Shown: one piece after another, positions 1-8,675 of the stretch
How the letters are laid out: each line of letters opens with the position of its first letter
Numbering within the stretch: position 1 is the stretch's first letter
From: Bradyrhizobium ivorense
GTDB lineage: Bacteria; Pseudomonadota; Alphaproteobacteria; Rhizobiales; Xanthobacteraceae
Direction: 5' to 3'
Assembly (NCBI RefSeq): GCF_900696085.1
Contig: NZ_CAADFC020000044.1
Location: 1 to 62,918 of the forward strand
Length of the DNA: 62,918 nt
Program-made: the position numbers and the translations under genes
Notes under the pieces: model-generated
What the model saw: the letters and a program-made list of their open reading frames with translations, nothing else
Told to the model about the DNA's origin: nothing
Database searches by the model: none

Positions 1-2
1 GG

Positions 3-293
3 ATCAAGGTCTATGGCCCGCCGGCCAACAGCAAGCATGGGAGCGATCCCTATGCACCACGCCCCGAGGACGGCCCCGGCATGGCCGCCTGGCGCAGACG
101 GATGAAAAGCCTGCACGGCAAGAGCGTCTACAAACGCCGGGCGCCGGGCGAATGCATCAACGCCCGCTTCCGCAACTGGGGCCTGCGCCAGTTCACGGTT
201 CGGGGTCGCGAAAAAGTGCTCACCGTGCTGCGCTGGTTCGCCCTCGCCAACAACGTCCTCGCCGGACACAGGCTCCTGGCCCAAGCAGCATAA
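3..293 (+). mobile_element. IS1182-type transposase, C-terminal fragment
   Basis: An open frame enters from the left edge and ends at 293. Its last ~70 residues read like the C-terminus of an IS1182/IS5-type DDE transposase: a WRRRM...YKRRAPGECINA stretch, then GLRQFTVRG and a helical FALANNVL tail. The family normally has a conserved AECVNA...RG...KV...AHN pattern here. Only the end of the gene lies in the window, so whether the upstream part is intact cannot be judged. No terminal inverted repeat could be recognised downstream. Confidence 0.7.
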
Positions 294-420
294 CCAAACA
301 CCAGCGACCTTGAGGGTTGCGCCCTGATCGCCATCGCTCTACTGGGCCAAATGGCGCGGTCACCCCTGTTAGGGTCACAAGCTCTCAGGATGACGGGTTT
401 GTTAGCTCAACTTGCTCGGT

Positions 421-531
421 GTCATCACCCGCGCATGCGGGTGATCCAGTATTCCAGAGGCAGTGGTGAATGAACCGAGAGGCCGCGGCGTACTGGATCG
501 CCCGGTCAAGCCGGGCGATGACAGCGGTGGG
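421..531. repeat. palindromic intergenic repeat (GTCATCNCCCG type)
   Basis: Two hairpins (GTCATCACCCGCGCATGCGGGTGAT and its partner with CCCGGTCAAGCCGGG) frame a core carrying GATCCAGTA on both arms. It sits between the transposase fragment and the SDR gene, where no coding frame is convincing. This resembles dispersed palindromic elements of Bradyrhizobium chromosomes. Confidence 0.6.
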
Positions 532-593
532 TGAGGACAAAGCTTCACACCCTCTCAGGATGACGGGTTGGATTGATGCGCAACTCTTTCCGT

Positions 594-714
594 CGTCATT
601 GTGAGGAGCGAAGCGACGAAGCAATCCCTGCTTCCGCGTATGCTGCACATGGGTTGCTTCGCGGAGCCTGTCATCGGGCGCGCGTTCGCGCGACCCGTTG
701 GCTCGCAATGACGG
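594..714. repeat. palindromic repeat, CGTCATTG...GCAATGACG family, copy 1
   Basis: Begins with CGTCATTG and GAGCGAAGCGACGAAGCAATCC, and ends with GGTTGCTTCG ... GCTCGCAATGACGG, so the ends are inverted copies. Four further copies occur near 46.0, 49.4, 51.1 and 52.6 kb. This copy and the 49.4 kb one carry an extra CCTGTCATCGGGCGCGC insert in the right arm. Confidence 0.75.
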
Positions 715-717
715 ATG

Positions 718-1560
718 CTACCCCGCGCCCTGATCGAACGCCTTGCGCAGCGCGACGTAGCCGGCCTGCTGCTGGCTCCAGTTGCGGCCGCCGGTGATGG
801 CGCCGTCGACGACGAGATCGTGGCCGTTGATGAAGCTCGATTCGTCGCTGGCCAGGAACACCGCGGCATGGGCGATGTCGTCGGGCAGGCCGGCGCGCGG
901 GATCGGCTGCGCCGCCTTGTAGACCTCGCGCATCACCGCCGAGGTCTTCTCGGCGGCCTCGGTCGATAGCCCCAGCGCCTTGCCGAAGATCCCGGTTGCG
1001 ATCGCGCCGGGCGAGATCGAGTTGACGCGGATGCCGGACTCGCCGAGCTCCATCGCGACGCATTTGGTGAAATGAATCACCGCGGCCTTGGCTGCGCCAT
1101 AGACCATCGAGGACGAGAAGCCGGCGAGCCGGCCGGCGATGCTGCCATTGTTGATGATGCTGCCGGAACCCTGGCTGCGCATGACGGGCGCGGCGTGCTT
1201 CATGCCGAGCATGACGCTGCGCACCAGCGTCGCCATCGCCGCGTCGAAGCGCTCGACGTCGAGGCCTTCGATGCCGCCGGTCTGCGCCGGCCCGCCGGCA
1301 TTGTTGAACAGGCAGTCGAGGCGGCCGAATTTCTCCACCGCCAGCGCGATCAGCGCCTGCATCTGGTCCTCGACCGTGACGTCGGTCTGCCGGAACACGC
1401 AGTTGGCCCCGAGCTGTTGCGCCAGCGCCTCGCCTTCCGCCGCGCGGCGTCCCGCGATCACGATCCGCGCGCCTTCCGCGACGAAGACTTCCGCCGTGCG
1501 CAGTCCGATGCCGCTGGTCGCCCCGGTGATCACCGCGACCTTGCCGTCCAGCCGTCCCAT
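718..1560 (-). CDS. SDR-family NAD(P)-dependent oxidoreductase
   Basis: 280-residue short-chain dehydrogenase, probably a soluble cytoplasmic alcohol/3-hydroxyacyl-type dehydrogenase. The N-terminus shows the Rossmann cofactor motif TGATSGIG. LFNNAGG gives the NNAG motif near residue 88, and the YGAAK catalytic Tyr/Lys pair follows a serine-rich stretch (SSSMVYGAAK). The segment NSISPGAIATG is the usual post-catalytic motif. The ATG at 1560 is preferred over an upstream in-frame start because MGRLDGKVAVITG is the normal family start and an AGGGGG ribosome site precedes it. The substrate cannot be told from the sequence. Confidence 0.9.
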   Translation of the reverse strand: MGRLDGKVAVITGATSGIGLRTAEVFVAEGARIVIAGRRAAEGEALAQQLGANCVFRQTDVTVEDQMQALIALAVEKFGRLDCLFNNAGGPAQTGGIEGLDVERFDAAMATLVRSVMLGMKHAAPVMRSQGSGSIINNGSIAGRLAGFSSSMVYGAAKAAVIHFTKCVAMELGESGIRVNSISPGAIATGIFGKALGLSTEAAEKTSAVMREVYKAAQPIPRAGLPDDIAHAAVFLASDESSFINGHDLVVDGAITGGRNWSQQQAGYVALRKAFDQGAG

Positions 1561-1752
1561 GCCGGTCCCCCTGTTTTGCGTTTGATGTTGCGGGATTTTC
1601 GCGACAGGCCGCGGACAACGCAAGCGCGAGCGCGATATGGCGTTTGCCTAGCCCTTTGCCGGGTCCACCTGTGGCCAGAAGGACACAACTGCGGTTTTTT
1701 GGTCGCAGCGGCCTTATTTTGGGTCGGCTGATCACGTGAACTGGAACGACCG

Positions 1753-2715
1753 ATGACGAAGTGGATTGACGAATTCCGGCAGTGTTGGCAGGGCAATTCG
1801 CAGCCGTCGCTGCTGCTTGCGAGCGGCTTTGCCGTGTTCTGCCTCATTTTGGCGACGGGTGCGCGCTTCGGGCTCGCCCAGATCAGGCCGGACGTGTTCT
1901 TCACGCCGTATTTCCCGGCGGTGTTCTTTGCCACCGCGTTTGGCGGATTCCGGATCGGCGTCGCCACCGCGCTGGCGAGCGGCCTGCTCGGCGTCATCCT
2001 CAATTTCTCGGAAGCGACCGTCGATCCGGCGCGCTTTGCGCTGTTGATGATCTTCTGGGTGGTGTCCGGGATCGCGATCTGGGGCGTCGAGCATTATCGC
2101 TCGCTGGTGGCGCAGCAGCGCGAGGTCTCCAAGCGCCTGATCGAGGAGGAACAATACCGCCGACTGGTGGTCGACGAGTTGCAGCACCGGCTGAAGAACA
2201 AGTCCTCGACCATTCATGCGGTGCTACATCAGGCGCTGCAGGACCGGCCTGAGGTCTGGCAGCGCATCGACCACCGCATCCGCGCGCTGTCGGCGACCGA
2301 CGATCTGATCGCGCGGGTCGACGGCTACGGCTGCGATATCAAGGACCTGCTGCGCTCGGAGCTCGGGCCTTACGGCCATGTCCGGTTCAATCTCAACGGC
2401 GAGCAGCTGTTCCTGCCGGCCAAGCTCGCGGTGTCGCTGGCGCTGATCTTCCATGAGCTCGCGACCAATGCCGGCAAATACGGCGCGTTCTCCTCGCCGC
2501 GCGGATTTTTACAAGTGTCATGGACGGTGGACGATGGCCGTCTCAACGTGATCTGGGACGAAACCGAGGGGCCGGCGGTGGATTCGATCGGCGAAGCCGG
2601 CTTCGGCACCAAGCTCCTGAAATCGGCGTTGCGGCCGTTCGACGGCAAGACCGAGATCAGTTACCTGAAAACCGGCGTTCATTGCACGATGCAATGCAAG
2701 GTGCCGAGCGGCTGA
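1753..2715 (+). CDS. HWE-family sensor histidine kinase with membrane N-terminus
   Basis: 320 residues. Residues ~20-110 hold several hydrophobic helices in a DUF4118-like arrangement (RPDVFFTPYFPAVFFATAFGG). A short linker leads to the H-box VDELQHRLKNKSS, with the phospho-accepting His. The N-box is FHELATNAGKYGAFS, and the trailing IWDETEGP gives the W-x-E signature that defines HWE kinases. No canonical F-box is visible, as expected of this group. No response regulator lies beside it, so its partner is elsewhere. It is divergent from the SDR gene. The sensed signal is unknown. Confidence 0.88.
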   Translation: MTKWIDEFRQCWQGNSQPSLLLASGFAVFCLILATGARFGLAQIRPDVFFTPYFPAVFFATAFGGFRIGVATALASGLLGVILNFSEATVDPARFALLMIFWVVSGIAIWGVEHYRSLVAQQREVSKRLIEEEQYRRLVVDELQHRLKNKSSTIHAVLHQALQDRPEVWQRIDHRIRALSATDDLIARVDGYGCDIKDLLRSELGPYGHVRFNLNGEQLFLPAKLAVSLALIFHELATNAGKYGAFSSPRGFLQVSWTVDDGRLNVIWDETEGPAVDSIGEAGFGTKLLKSALRPFDGKTEISYLKTGVHCTMQCKVPSG

Positions 2716-2744
2716 CAACGCCGTCGCCGCATCAGCGCATTTTG

Positions 2745-2847
2745 GCTCTTTGTTTGAGCATGATCTCCGCTTCACACTTTTCCGGATCATGCTTTGTTTG
2801 AGCATGATCTTTCCGGAAAACCGCTTCACACTTTTCCGGATCATGCT
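2745..2847. repeat. two tandem copies of the AGCATGATC...GATCATGCT repeat
   Basis: Contains TTTGTTTGAGCATGATC followed by CTTCACACTTTTCCGGATCATGCT, then the same unit again. Each unit is an interrupted palindrome with AGCATGATC / GATCATGCT ends. Related copies occur at 5.8, 20.4 and 58.2 kb. It fills most of the gap between the HWE kinase and the GGDEF/EAL gene. Confidence 0.75.
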
Positions 2848-3032
2848 CCCAAAGCGCGCAATCGCAACCGCGCGCTGCGGAACCGCTTTCGCAAGCGGCG
2901 GCGCCGCGCATTGACACTCTGTTAATGACGATTGCCGCGGCGGCTGGGGAAAGCCGCCGGCGGTTCATTCTGTCACGGCTTTTCGCAGGTCCGCTTAACC
3001 AAAACTACAACGGACTTTGCCAAGGTCCGCGC

Positions 3033-4856
3033 ATGCATGAGTTCATTAAACACGATTTTCAGTCCGGCACGTCAACGACCGGCCAAGACAATAATTCCCG
3101 CCAAGACTCCAGCCAACAATTCAGCCAGGAATCCAACCCGGAATCCGGGCAAGAATTGCGTATCCTGCGCGATCTTCTGCAGCTGCTGCCCGCCGGCATC
3201 ACCGTGCAGGACGAGCGCGGCGAGTTCATTCTGGTCAACGAAGCGGCCGCGGCGCAATTGCAGCTCGCCGCCGGCGCCAGCCGGCCGACGGCGCCGGCCG
3301 ACGAACGCCACGCCGCCAACCTCGAAACGCTGCGCAGCGGCTGCCCCGTGGTGCTCGAGGAGACGCTGACCTGCGGTGCCGTCAGGCACGTGTTCCTCAC
3401 CTCGCACCGCCCGGTACAGATCGCCGGACGCAGCCTCCTGATCTCGGCCTCGACCGACATCAGCGAGCAGAAGGCGTTCGAGGACCAGCTGTTCCGCTCC
3501 GCCTATTACGACGAACTGACCGGGCTGCCGACGCGCCGGGTGATCGAGCATCGCGTCAACGGCCTGATCCGCGACGAGCAGCAGGGCCATTTCGCGCTCG
3601 CCTTCCTCGACGTCGACAATTTCAAGCATATCAACGACTATTACGGCCACGTGATCGGCGACGCGCTGCTGGTGGAATTGTCCAAGCGGCTCGGCCACGC
3701 CTTGCGCGGCACCGACATCCTGTCGCGGATCTCCGGCGACGAGTTCCTGCTGCTGTTGAACCCGATCAACAGCGATCGCGAGGTCGCCGAGTTCATCCAT
3801 GTCATGCAGGAGCGGCTGAAGGCGCCGTTCTTCATCGATCAATCCGAGATCTTCGCCTCGACCTCGATCGGCGTCAGCCTCTATCCGCTGCACGGCCGAA
3901 GCTACAAGGCGCTGCGGCAGAACGCCGACATCGCGATGTACCGGGTCAAGAACAACGGCAAGGGCTCGGCCGCGTTCTTCGACGCCAGCATGGAGCGCGA
4001 GGCACTGGCGCGGATGAAGATCGAGCAGTCGCTGCGGCTGGCGATCCTGGAAAAGCGGTTCTGCTGCGCGTTCCAGCCCAAGGTCGACATCCGCACCCAG
4101 GAGGTCAAGGGCATCGAGGCGCTGGTGCGGCTGCGCGACGACGAGGGCGTGATCCAGGCGCCCGGCACCTTCATCGACCTCGCCGTCGAGCTCGGGCTGA
4201 TCGATGAGCTGACGCTGCTGGTGCTGGCCGAGATCGTCAAGTCGATCGACCTGATCAACGACACGTTCGGCCCCAACGCCACCATCAGCATCAACGTCGC
4301 CGCCAAGCAGGCCGCCAATTCCGAATTCATGCGCACCTTCGCCCGCGCGCTCGAGGACACCGGCTACGCCCGGCGCTTCATGATCGAGGTGACCGAGGAC
4401 GCGTTCATCACCAAGTCGCATTTCCAGGACGAGATCCTGCCGATCCTGCGCAACATCGGCGTCGGCATCTCGATCGACGATTTCGGCATCGGCTATTCGT
4501 CGCTGTCGGCGCTCGCCGACATCACCGCCGACGAGATCAAGATCGACCGCTCCTTCATCACCGACATCCACAAGCGGCCGCGCAGCCAGGGCATCTTGCG
4601 CGCGATTGAATCGCTGAGCGAGGCGCTCGGCATGACCGTGATCGCCGAGGGCATCGAATCCTACGAGGAACTGACCTATCTGCAGGCGGCGACCAAGATC
4701 CGCTTTGCGCAGGGCTATTACTTCGCCAAGCCGATCTTCCTCGAGGATCTGAAGCCGGCGACGCCGGTCGCCAGCGAGACCCGCGCCAGCCTCGCCGCCC
4801 GCCCGGCCCAGGAAAACCGCCAGAGCTATTCCCGCGCCAGTGGCTTTCGGCGCTAG
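3033..4856 (+). CDS. PAS-GGDEF-EAL protein (c-di-GMP turnover)
   Basis: About 607 residues, soluble. A PAS-like domain (LPAGITVQDERGEFILVNEAA) near residues 45-155 is followed by a GGDEF domain starting at DELTGLPTRR (~160). Its active-site loop is SGDEF rather than GGDEF (~233). The EAL domain then carries EALVRL (~360), the INVAAKQ metal-ligand Asn, EVTEDAF, DDFGIGYSSL (~483), KIDRSF and AEGIES, i.e. a complete phosphodiesterase set. So PDE activity is likely; cyclase activity may survive, since S in the first position is tolerated in some cyclases. ATG 3033 (MHEFIKHDF) is chosen over an in-frame start at 2925 whose product has an atypical Arg-rich leader. Confidence 0.88.
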   Translation: MHEFIKHDFQSGTSTTGQDNNSRQDSSQQFSQESNPESGQELRILRDLLQLLPAGITVQDERGEFILVNEAAAAQLQLAAGASRPTAPADERHAANLETLRSGCPVVLEETLTCGAVRHVFLTSHRPVQIAGRSLLISASTDISEQKAFEDQLFRSAYYDELTGLPTRRVIEHRVNGLIRDEQQGHFALAFLDVDNFKHINDYYGHVIGDALLVELSKRLGHALRGTDILSRISGDEFLLLLNPINSDREVAEFIHVMQERLKAPFFIDQSEIFASTSIGVSLYPLHGRSYKALRQNADIAMYRVKNNGKGSAAFFDASMEREALARMKIEQSLRLAILEKRFCCAFQPKVDIRTQEVKGIEALVRLRDDEGVIQAPGTFIDLAVELGLIDELTLLVLAEIVKSIDLINDTFGPNATISINVAAKQAANSEFMRTFARALEDTGYARRFMIEVTEDAFITKSHFQDEILPILRNIGVGISIDDFGIGYSSLSALADITADEIKIDRSFITDIHKRPRSQGILRAIESLSEALGMTVIAEGIESYEELTYLQAATKIRFAQGYYFAKPIFLEDLKPATPVASETRASLAARPAQENRQSYSRASGFRR

Positions 4857-4891
4857 GCGGCGACGACTCGATCAGCGAAGACTTCCTACTT

Positions 4892-5052
4892 CACCTCTCC
4901 CCGCTCTTTGCGGGGAGAGGTCGGAACGCATCGCAAGATGCGATCCGGGTGAGGGGCAAGGCACACTGCTCAACAAATAACAAAATGCTCGCCGGATGGA
5001 GGCCCCTCACCCCAACCCTCTCCCCGTAAGAACGGGCAGAGGGAGAAGAGAG
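4892..5052. repeat. CTCTCCCCGC hairpin repeats
   Basis: Two elements of one type lie here. The stem CCTCTCCCCGC / GCGGGGAGAGG with a 5-nt loop at 4894-4920 is followed by CCGGGTGAGGGGC. A second, inverted element at ~5002-5052 reads CCCCTCACCCCAACCCTCTCCCC. The rest of the 470-bp gap before yccF shows no credible gene. Confidence 0.65.
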
Positions 5053-5329
5053 GGCCGCGCGGCGCTTGTTCCCCGCTCTTTCGGCAGGGACTCTCAAAAT
5101 GCCGAAAAACAACCCCATGCAAAGTAGCCGACGGCTGCCCACGTTCGACATGGCCGCTTGACACGTCGGGCAACTCAGCGGTAATCTTTTATTATTCCGA
5201 AAAGGTGCGTGCCCTCGCCCGCGAGGCTTTGAGCTGCGCGTTGCGCCGGCTTGGCCATCGCGCACCTACCGCCGCTCCGGCCGTCCGCCTATATAAAGCG
5301 TGGTTCCCGCGGCAGCGAAGGTGTCGGCC

Positions 5330-5734
5330 ATGCAGCCTGTCTCTATCCTCCTCAACGTCCTCTGGATTCTGTTCGGCGGCGCATTGATGGCGGCCGGCTG
5401 GCTGATCGCCGCCGTGATCATGGCGATCACCGTCATCGGCCTGCCCTGGGCGCGCGCCGCCTTCAACATCGCCGTCTATTCGCTGTTGCCGTTCGGCTCG
5501 CGCGCGGTGCGCCGCGACGAATTGACCGGCCAGAGCGACCTCGGCACCGGCGCGCTCGGCCTGATCGGCAATTTGATCTGGTTCATCCTGGCCGGCTGGT
5601 GGCTCGCGATCGGCCACGTCGTGCTCGCGATCGGGTACGCGGTGACGATCATCGGCATCCCGTTCGCCTGGGCGCATCTGAAGCTCGCCGGCATCGCGCT
5701 GTGGCCGATCGGCAAGGCGATCGTGCCGGCGTAA
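5330..5734 (+). CDS. yccF: YccF-domain inner-membrane protein
   Basis: 134 residues with at least four hydrophobic segments. The duplicated YccF pattern is visible: WILFGGALMAAGWLIAAVIMAITVIGLPWARAAF in the first half and WFILAGWWLAIGHVVLAIGYAVTIIGIPFAWAHLKL in the second, each ending in the I-G-[LI]-P motif. The function of the family is not established. ATG 5330 is preferred to an upstream in-frame start because the first hydrophobic segment begins directly after it and a GAAGG site precedes it. A TATATAAA stretch at ~5290 could be part of its promoter. Confidence 0.85.
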   Translation: MQPVSILLNVLWILFGGALMAAGWLIAAVIMAITVIGLPWARAAFNIAVYSLLPFGSRAVRRDELTGQSDLGTGALGLIGNLIWFILAGWWLAIGHVVLAIGYAVTIIGIPFAWAHLKLAGIALWPIGKAIVPA

Positions 5735-5737
5735 AAA

Positions 5738-5786
5738 CTAAAGCGCGATGAGATCAGGTTGAATCATCATCGCGCTTTAGCTCTTT
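5738..5786 (+). terminator. hairpin directly after yccF
   Basis: A perfect 14-bp inverted repeat (CTAAAGCGCGATGA / TCATCGCGCTTTAG, 15-nt spacer) starts 4 nt after the yccF stop and is followed by CTCTTTGTTT. It could end yccF transcription, although the T-run is broken. It abuts a dispersed repeat, so it may instead be part of that element. Confidence 0.45.
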
Positions 5787-5887
5787 GTTTGGGCATGATC
5801 TCCGCGCAAACGCTTCGCGTTTGTCGCGAGGGAAAACCGCTTCGCACTTTGCGCTAACGCGGCCGTACCGGTCCGGATCATGCTCTA
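5781..5887. repeat. GCATGATC...GATCATGC repeat, diverged copy
   Basis: GGGCATGATCTCCGC ... GGAAAACCGCTTCGCACTTTGCG ... GTCCGGATCATGCTC, a longer, diverged member of the same family as the 2.75 kb repeat, with an inserted AACGCTTCGCGTTTG hairpin. Confidence 0.65.
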
Positions 5888-6157
5888 GAGCCAGTCCTTC
5901 GTTGTCTGGGCGCAGGCCTGCCAATCGCGCCGCCAGACGAATCCGCCGCCGCCGCAGGGCGGACGCGGGCGCGTGGTAGCGGGGCATTGGTTCCTCACGC
6001 GCAGGCCGGGCGTTCCCCAGCCATCAATCACACACGCGCCCGCAACAGTGGCGTGGCAACCGACGCCGCATCCGTCTGCGGCGTGGGCCGGGCTATAGCC
6101 AAGCAATGCAACTGCGGTCAGACACGCGAGCAAAGATGTCTTCACGATGACCTCCAT
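5885..6157 (-). CDS. small secreted cysteine/glycine-rich protein
   Basis: 90 residues. A clear Sec signal peptide (KTSLLACLTAVALLGYSPAHA, cleavage after AHA about residue 27) is followed by DGCGVGCHATVAGACVIDGWG, then an Arg/Pro segment and CGGGGFVWRRDWQAC. Six cysteines in a ~60-residue mature chain suggest disulphide bonds in the periplasm or outside. No recognised family. It is on the same strand as the hydrolase at 6.2 kb but lies downstream of that gene's end, with a ~90-bp gap. The stop overlaps the end of the repeat at 5.88 kb. Confidence 0.7.
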   Translation of the reverse strand: MEVIVKTSLLACLTAVALLGYSPAHAADGCGVGCHATVAGACVIDGWGTPGLRVRNQCPATTRPRPPCGGGGFVWRRDWQACAQTTKDWL

Positions 6158-6248
6158 CGGGGCTGTGTCGCGTCCACGTGTTCCCCATCATGCGCGGTCT
6201 CGATGGCGCCCGCCAGCAGAAACGGATCACATCCTTGCGCGCGCGGGC

Positions 6249-7286
6249 TCAGTCCGCCGCCGGGCAGCCGGGGATGTCGAACACCGCGGTCAGGCCGCAC
6301 GGCGAGTTGAGCATCTTGCCGCCCTCATGGCCTACGCCGGGCACGTCCCACACGCTGTGGTTCGGCGTGCCGCTGTCGCGGGCCTGCATTGCTGCGACAT
6401 AGGCGTGGCCGCGGGCGTAGCGATATGGCCCTTCGGCTTCCGCCATGCAGGATTTGTCCAGCGCGGGATGATTGGGATCGGTGTCGAGCGTGCCGAGCAG
6501 ATAGATCACGCGGCGCGCGACATAGGCCTGCTCCAGCTCGGCGGCTGACGGCGCGGCGAGATAGGGCGGACGGTCGTCCATGCCGAACTTCCAGCGGTTG
6601 TAGCCGTGGCAATTGGCGGCGATCTCCGGCATCGGCCGCTGCCCGGTGAAATAGGCGTAGGAGGACGGATTGGCGACCACGAAGCGCACGCCGATGCCTT
6701 CACGGATCAGCGGCTGATCGCCCCTGGTCGCAATCGCATAGCGCTGCACCACCTGGCCGCCGCCGGAGTGGCCGAACACCACGACCTGCTTCAGGTTCGG
6801 AAACAGTTTCTTGTCGCCGAGCCTGGCCAAGATGGCGTCGAGCGCATCGAACGAACTGGCGGGGCTGGGCGCGAGCGCGGGCTCGCCGCCCTGCCAGCCA
6901 TAGAGGCTCCAGCGCAGCGTGTCGGCCGGCAGCTTGAACGCATCGACGTCAGGCTCGATCAGGAATTGCGGCGCGATCATCAGCGTCGTCTTGCCGGCGT
7001 CGCCGGCCGCGGCCTGCGCGCTCAACGCCGCGCGAAAATAATCGTCGGCATTGCGCAGCACGCCGTGCAGGACGAGCACGGCGCGGGTGATCTCGGGCAG
7101 CGGATTGGACCAGTCGGTAGAGAGATAAACCGGGAATGCGGCCGCGCCGACCGCAATGTGCGCCGGTGCGATTTCCTTGACCGGCTTGCGGTTGCGCTCG
7201 GCCTGGGCGTCGGTTGCCGACGCGACCGGCGCATGAGCGGCGATCGCGACCAGCAGCAGCGCCGCAAGCAAGGTTCGATAGTGCAT
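6249..7286 (-). CDS. secreted alpha/beta hydrolase
   Basis: 345 residues with a signal peptide (TLLAALLLVAIAAHAPVASA). The fold markers are an LVLHGVLRNADDY oxyanion-type loop (~72-84), the nucleophile elbow GHSGGG (Ser ~174), and a late GVGHEGGK that can supply the catalytic His. The product is therefore probably an exported esterase or related hydrolase. The substrate is unknown; no lipase- or PHB-depolymerase-specific signature is obvious. It follows the monooxygenase remnant on the same strand with an 11-bp gap, so the two may once have been co-transcribed. Confidence 0.8.
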   Translation of the reverse strand: MHYRTLLAALLLVAIAAHAPVASATDAQAERNRKPVKEIAPAHIAVGAAAFPVYLSTDWSNPLPEITRAVLVLHGVLRNADDYFRAALSAQAAAGDAGKTTLMIAPQFLIEPDVDAFKLPADTLRWSLYGWQGGEPALAPSPASSFDALDAILARLGDKKLFPNLKQVVVFGHSGGGQVVQRYAIATRGDQPLIREGIGVRFVVANPSSYAYFTGQRPMPEIAANCHGYNRWKFGMDDRPPYLAAPSAAELEQAYVARRVIYLLGTLDTDPNHPALDKSCMAEAEGPYRYARGHAYVAAMQARDSGTPNHSVWDVPGVGHEGGKMLNSPCGLTAVFDIPGCPAAD

Positions 7287-7297
7287 GGTTCAACCCC

Positions 7298-8381
7298 CTA
7301 GGCCACCACCCGGCCGCGATTGTTGGCGGCGAGGATCGGGCGGATCAGCCGGCCGAACCGCTCGGCCTCCTCGTCATGCAGATAGCCGGACAGGCAGAAC
7401 GAATGGCAGCCGGCGTCGATGAACTGCTGCAGCGTATCGGCGCATTGTTCGGGATTGCCGACCACCGCGATGCCGGCGCCGGGCCGCACTTTGGTGATCC
7501 CGGTCCACAGATGCGGCATCAGCAAGTCGCCATAGTCGCGCGCCAGCTGCTGCACGCGCTGATTGGCTTCCGAGCGGGTATAGAGCGTCTTCATCTCCTG
7601 CTTCTGCCGCTCGGTGGCGTGGCGCACCAATTGCTCCGCCCTCCCAGCCGTCCGCCTCGTTCTCGCGGCAGATCACCTGCAGCCGCATGCCGAAGCCGAT
7701 CGCATCCGCGCGGTCGTGGGCGCGCGCCAGCTGTCTGATCTCGGCGATGTTTTGCGCGATGCGCTCCGGCAGATCGCCCCAGAACAGGTGCACGTCGGAA
7801 TGTTTCGCCGACAATTCCCAGGCCTGCCGCGAGCCGCCGCCGAGATAGAATTTCGGATAGGGCTGCTGCAGCGGCCGCGGCCTTATATGCGCGCCGGAGA
7901 TGGTGTGAAATTTTCCTTCGAAATGCACCGGGCCGCGCGTGGTCCACAGCGCCTTGAGGATCGAGACCTCCTCCTCCATCAGCGCGTAGCGCTCTTCCTT
8001 AGGCTGGCGCACGCCTTCGGCCTCGACCTCGCTCTCGTTCTGGCCGGCAATCAGATTGATGCAGATCCGGCCATCCGACATCTGGTCGAAGGTCGAGATC
8101 ATCTTCGCCAGCAGCACCGGATTGATGTAGCCGGGCCGCGCCGCGATCAGCGGCTTGATCCGCCCCGAGCGCGCCGCCATGAACGCGCCGGTGATCCAGG
8201 CCTCCCAGCACACCGAGCCGACCGGGATCAGCAGATACTCGAACCCGGCATCCTCGGCCGCCTTGACCACGCGTTCGCAGAGTTCCGGCGAGCCCGCGAC
8301 CTGCGCCTCCATCAGCCCATAGGCCGTGGTGTCGCCATGCGTGGGCAGATACCAGCCGAATTCCAGCGGACGCATCGGCAA
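7298..8381 (-). pseudogene. SsuD-like FMN-dependent alkanesulfonate monooxygenase, frameshifted
   Basis: The frame from 8381 starts MPMRPLEFGWYLPTHGD and follows luciferase-like monooxygenases of the SsuD group through FGMRLQVICRENEADGWEG. It then loses homology. The rest of the family (VRHATERQKQEMKTLYTR ... HLWTGITKVRPGAGIAVVGNP ... CHSFCLSGYLHDEEAERFG) continues in the neighbouring frame, ending at 7298. Dropping one G in the GGGAGGG run (plus-strand CCCTCCC, 7639-7645) restores one frame of about 360 residues, the SsuD size. The full protein would use FMNH2 to cleave alkanesulfonates. No ssuE or ABC transporter gene is adjacent. It is either a real frameshift or a sequencing slip. Confidence 0.8.
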
Positions 8382-8506
8382 ACTCCCTCGAAATGCGGCC
8401 CTTTTTCCGCAAGACCGTCATATTGGCGCAGCCAGTCTAGCGTCTGCAACCGGCCGGACAACGCCGTTGCCGTTCATGGGCCAATCAGCTAAATGATGCC
8501 CTGCAC

Positions 8507-8583
8507 GCACCCGTAGCTCAGCTGGATAGAGCGTTGCCCTCCGAAGGCAAAGGTCACACGTTCGAATCGTGTCGGGTGCGCCA
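8507..8583 (+). tRNA. tRNA-Arg (CCG)
   Basis: A 77-nt cloverleaf. The acceptor arm GCACCCG pairs with CGGGTGC. The D-arm is AGCTCAGCTGGATAGAGC, the anticodon stem TTGCC/GGCAA holds the loop CTCCGAA (anticodon CCG), and the T-arm CACACG TTCGAAT CGTGT is regular. CCA is encoded at 8581-8583. It marks the left edge of the accessory-looking block that follows, although no copy of the tRNA 3' end was found further right. Confidence 0.95.
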
Positions 8584-8675
8584 TCTCTCCGCACACCGCG
8601 AAAAGATTTGTAAAGCTCATTGAAGACGCGGTGCGTCTTCCAAGGGCGGTCGCTGTTCTCGCGGGATCAGGCCGC

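Noticed and set aside
5192..5677. 161-residue minus-strand frame over yccF
   Set aside because: Asp/Arg/Gln-rich shadow of the YccF gene.
8507..8583. tRNA-Arg as an integration site of a genomic island
   Set aside because: No second copy of the tRNA 3' end was found within the window and no integrase gene lies beside it. The accessory look of the following DNA remains, but integration at this tRNA is unsupported.
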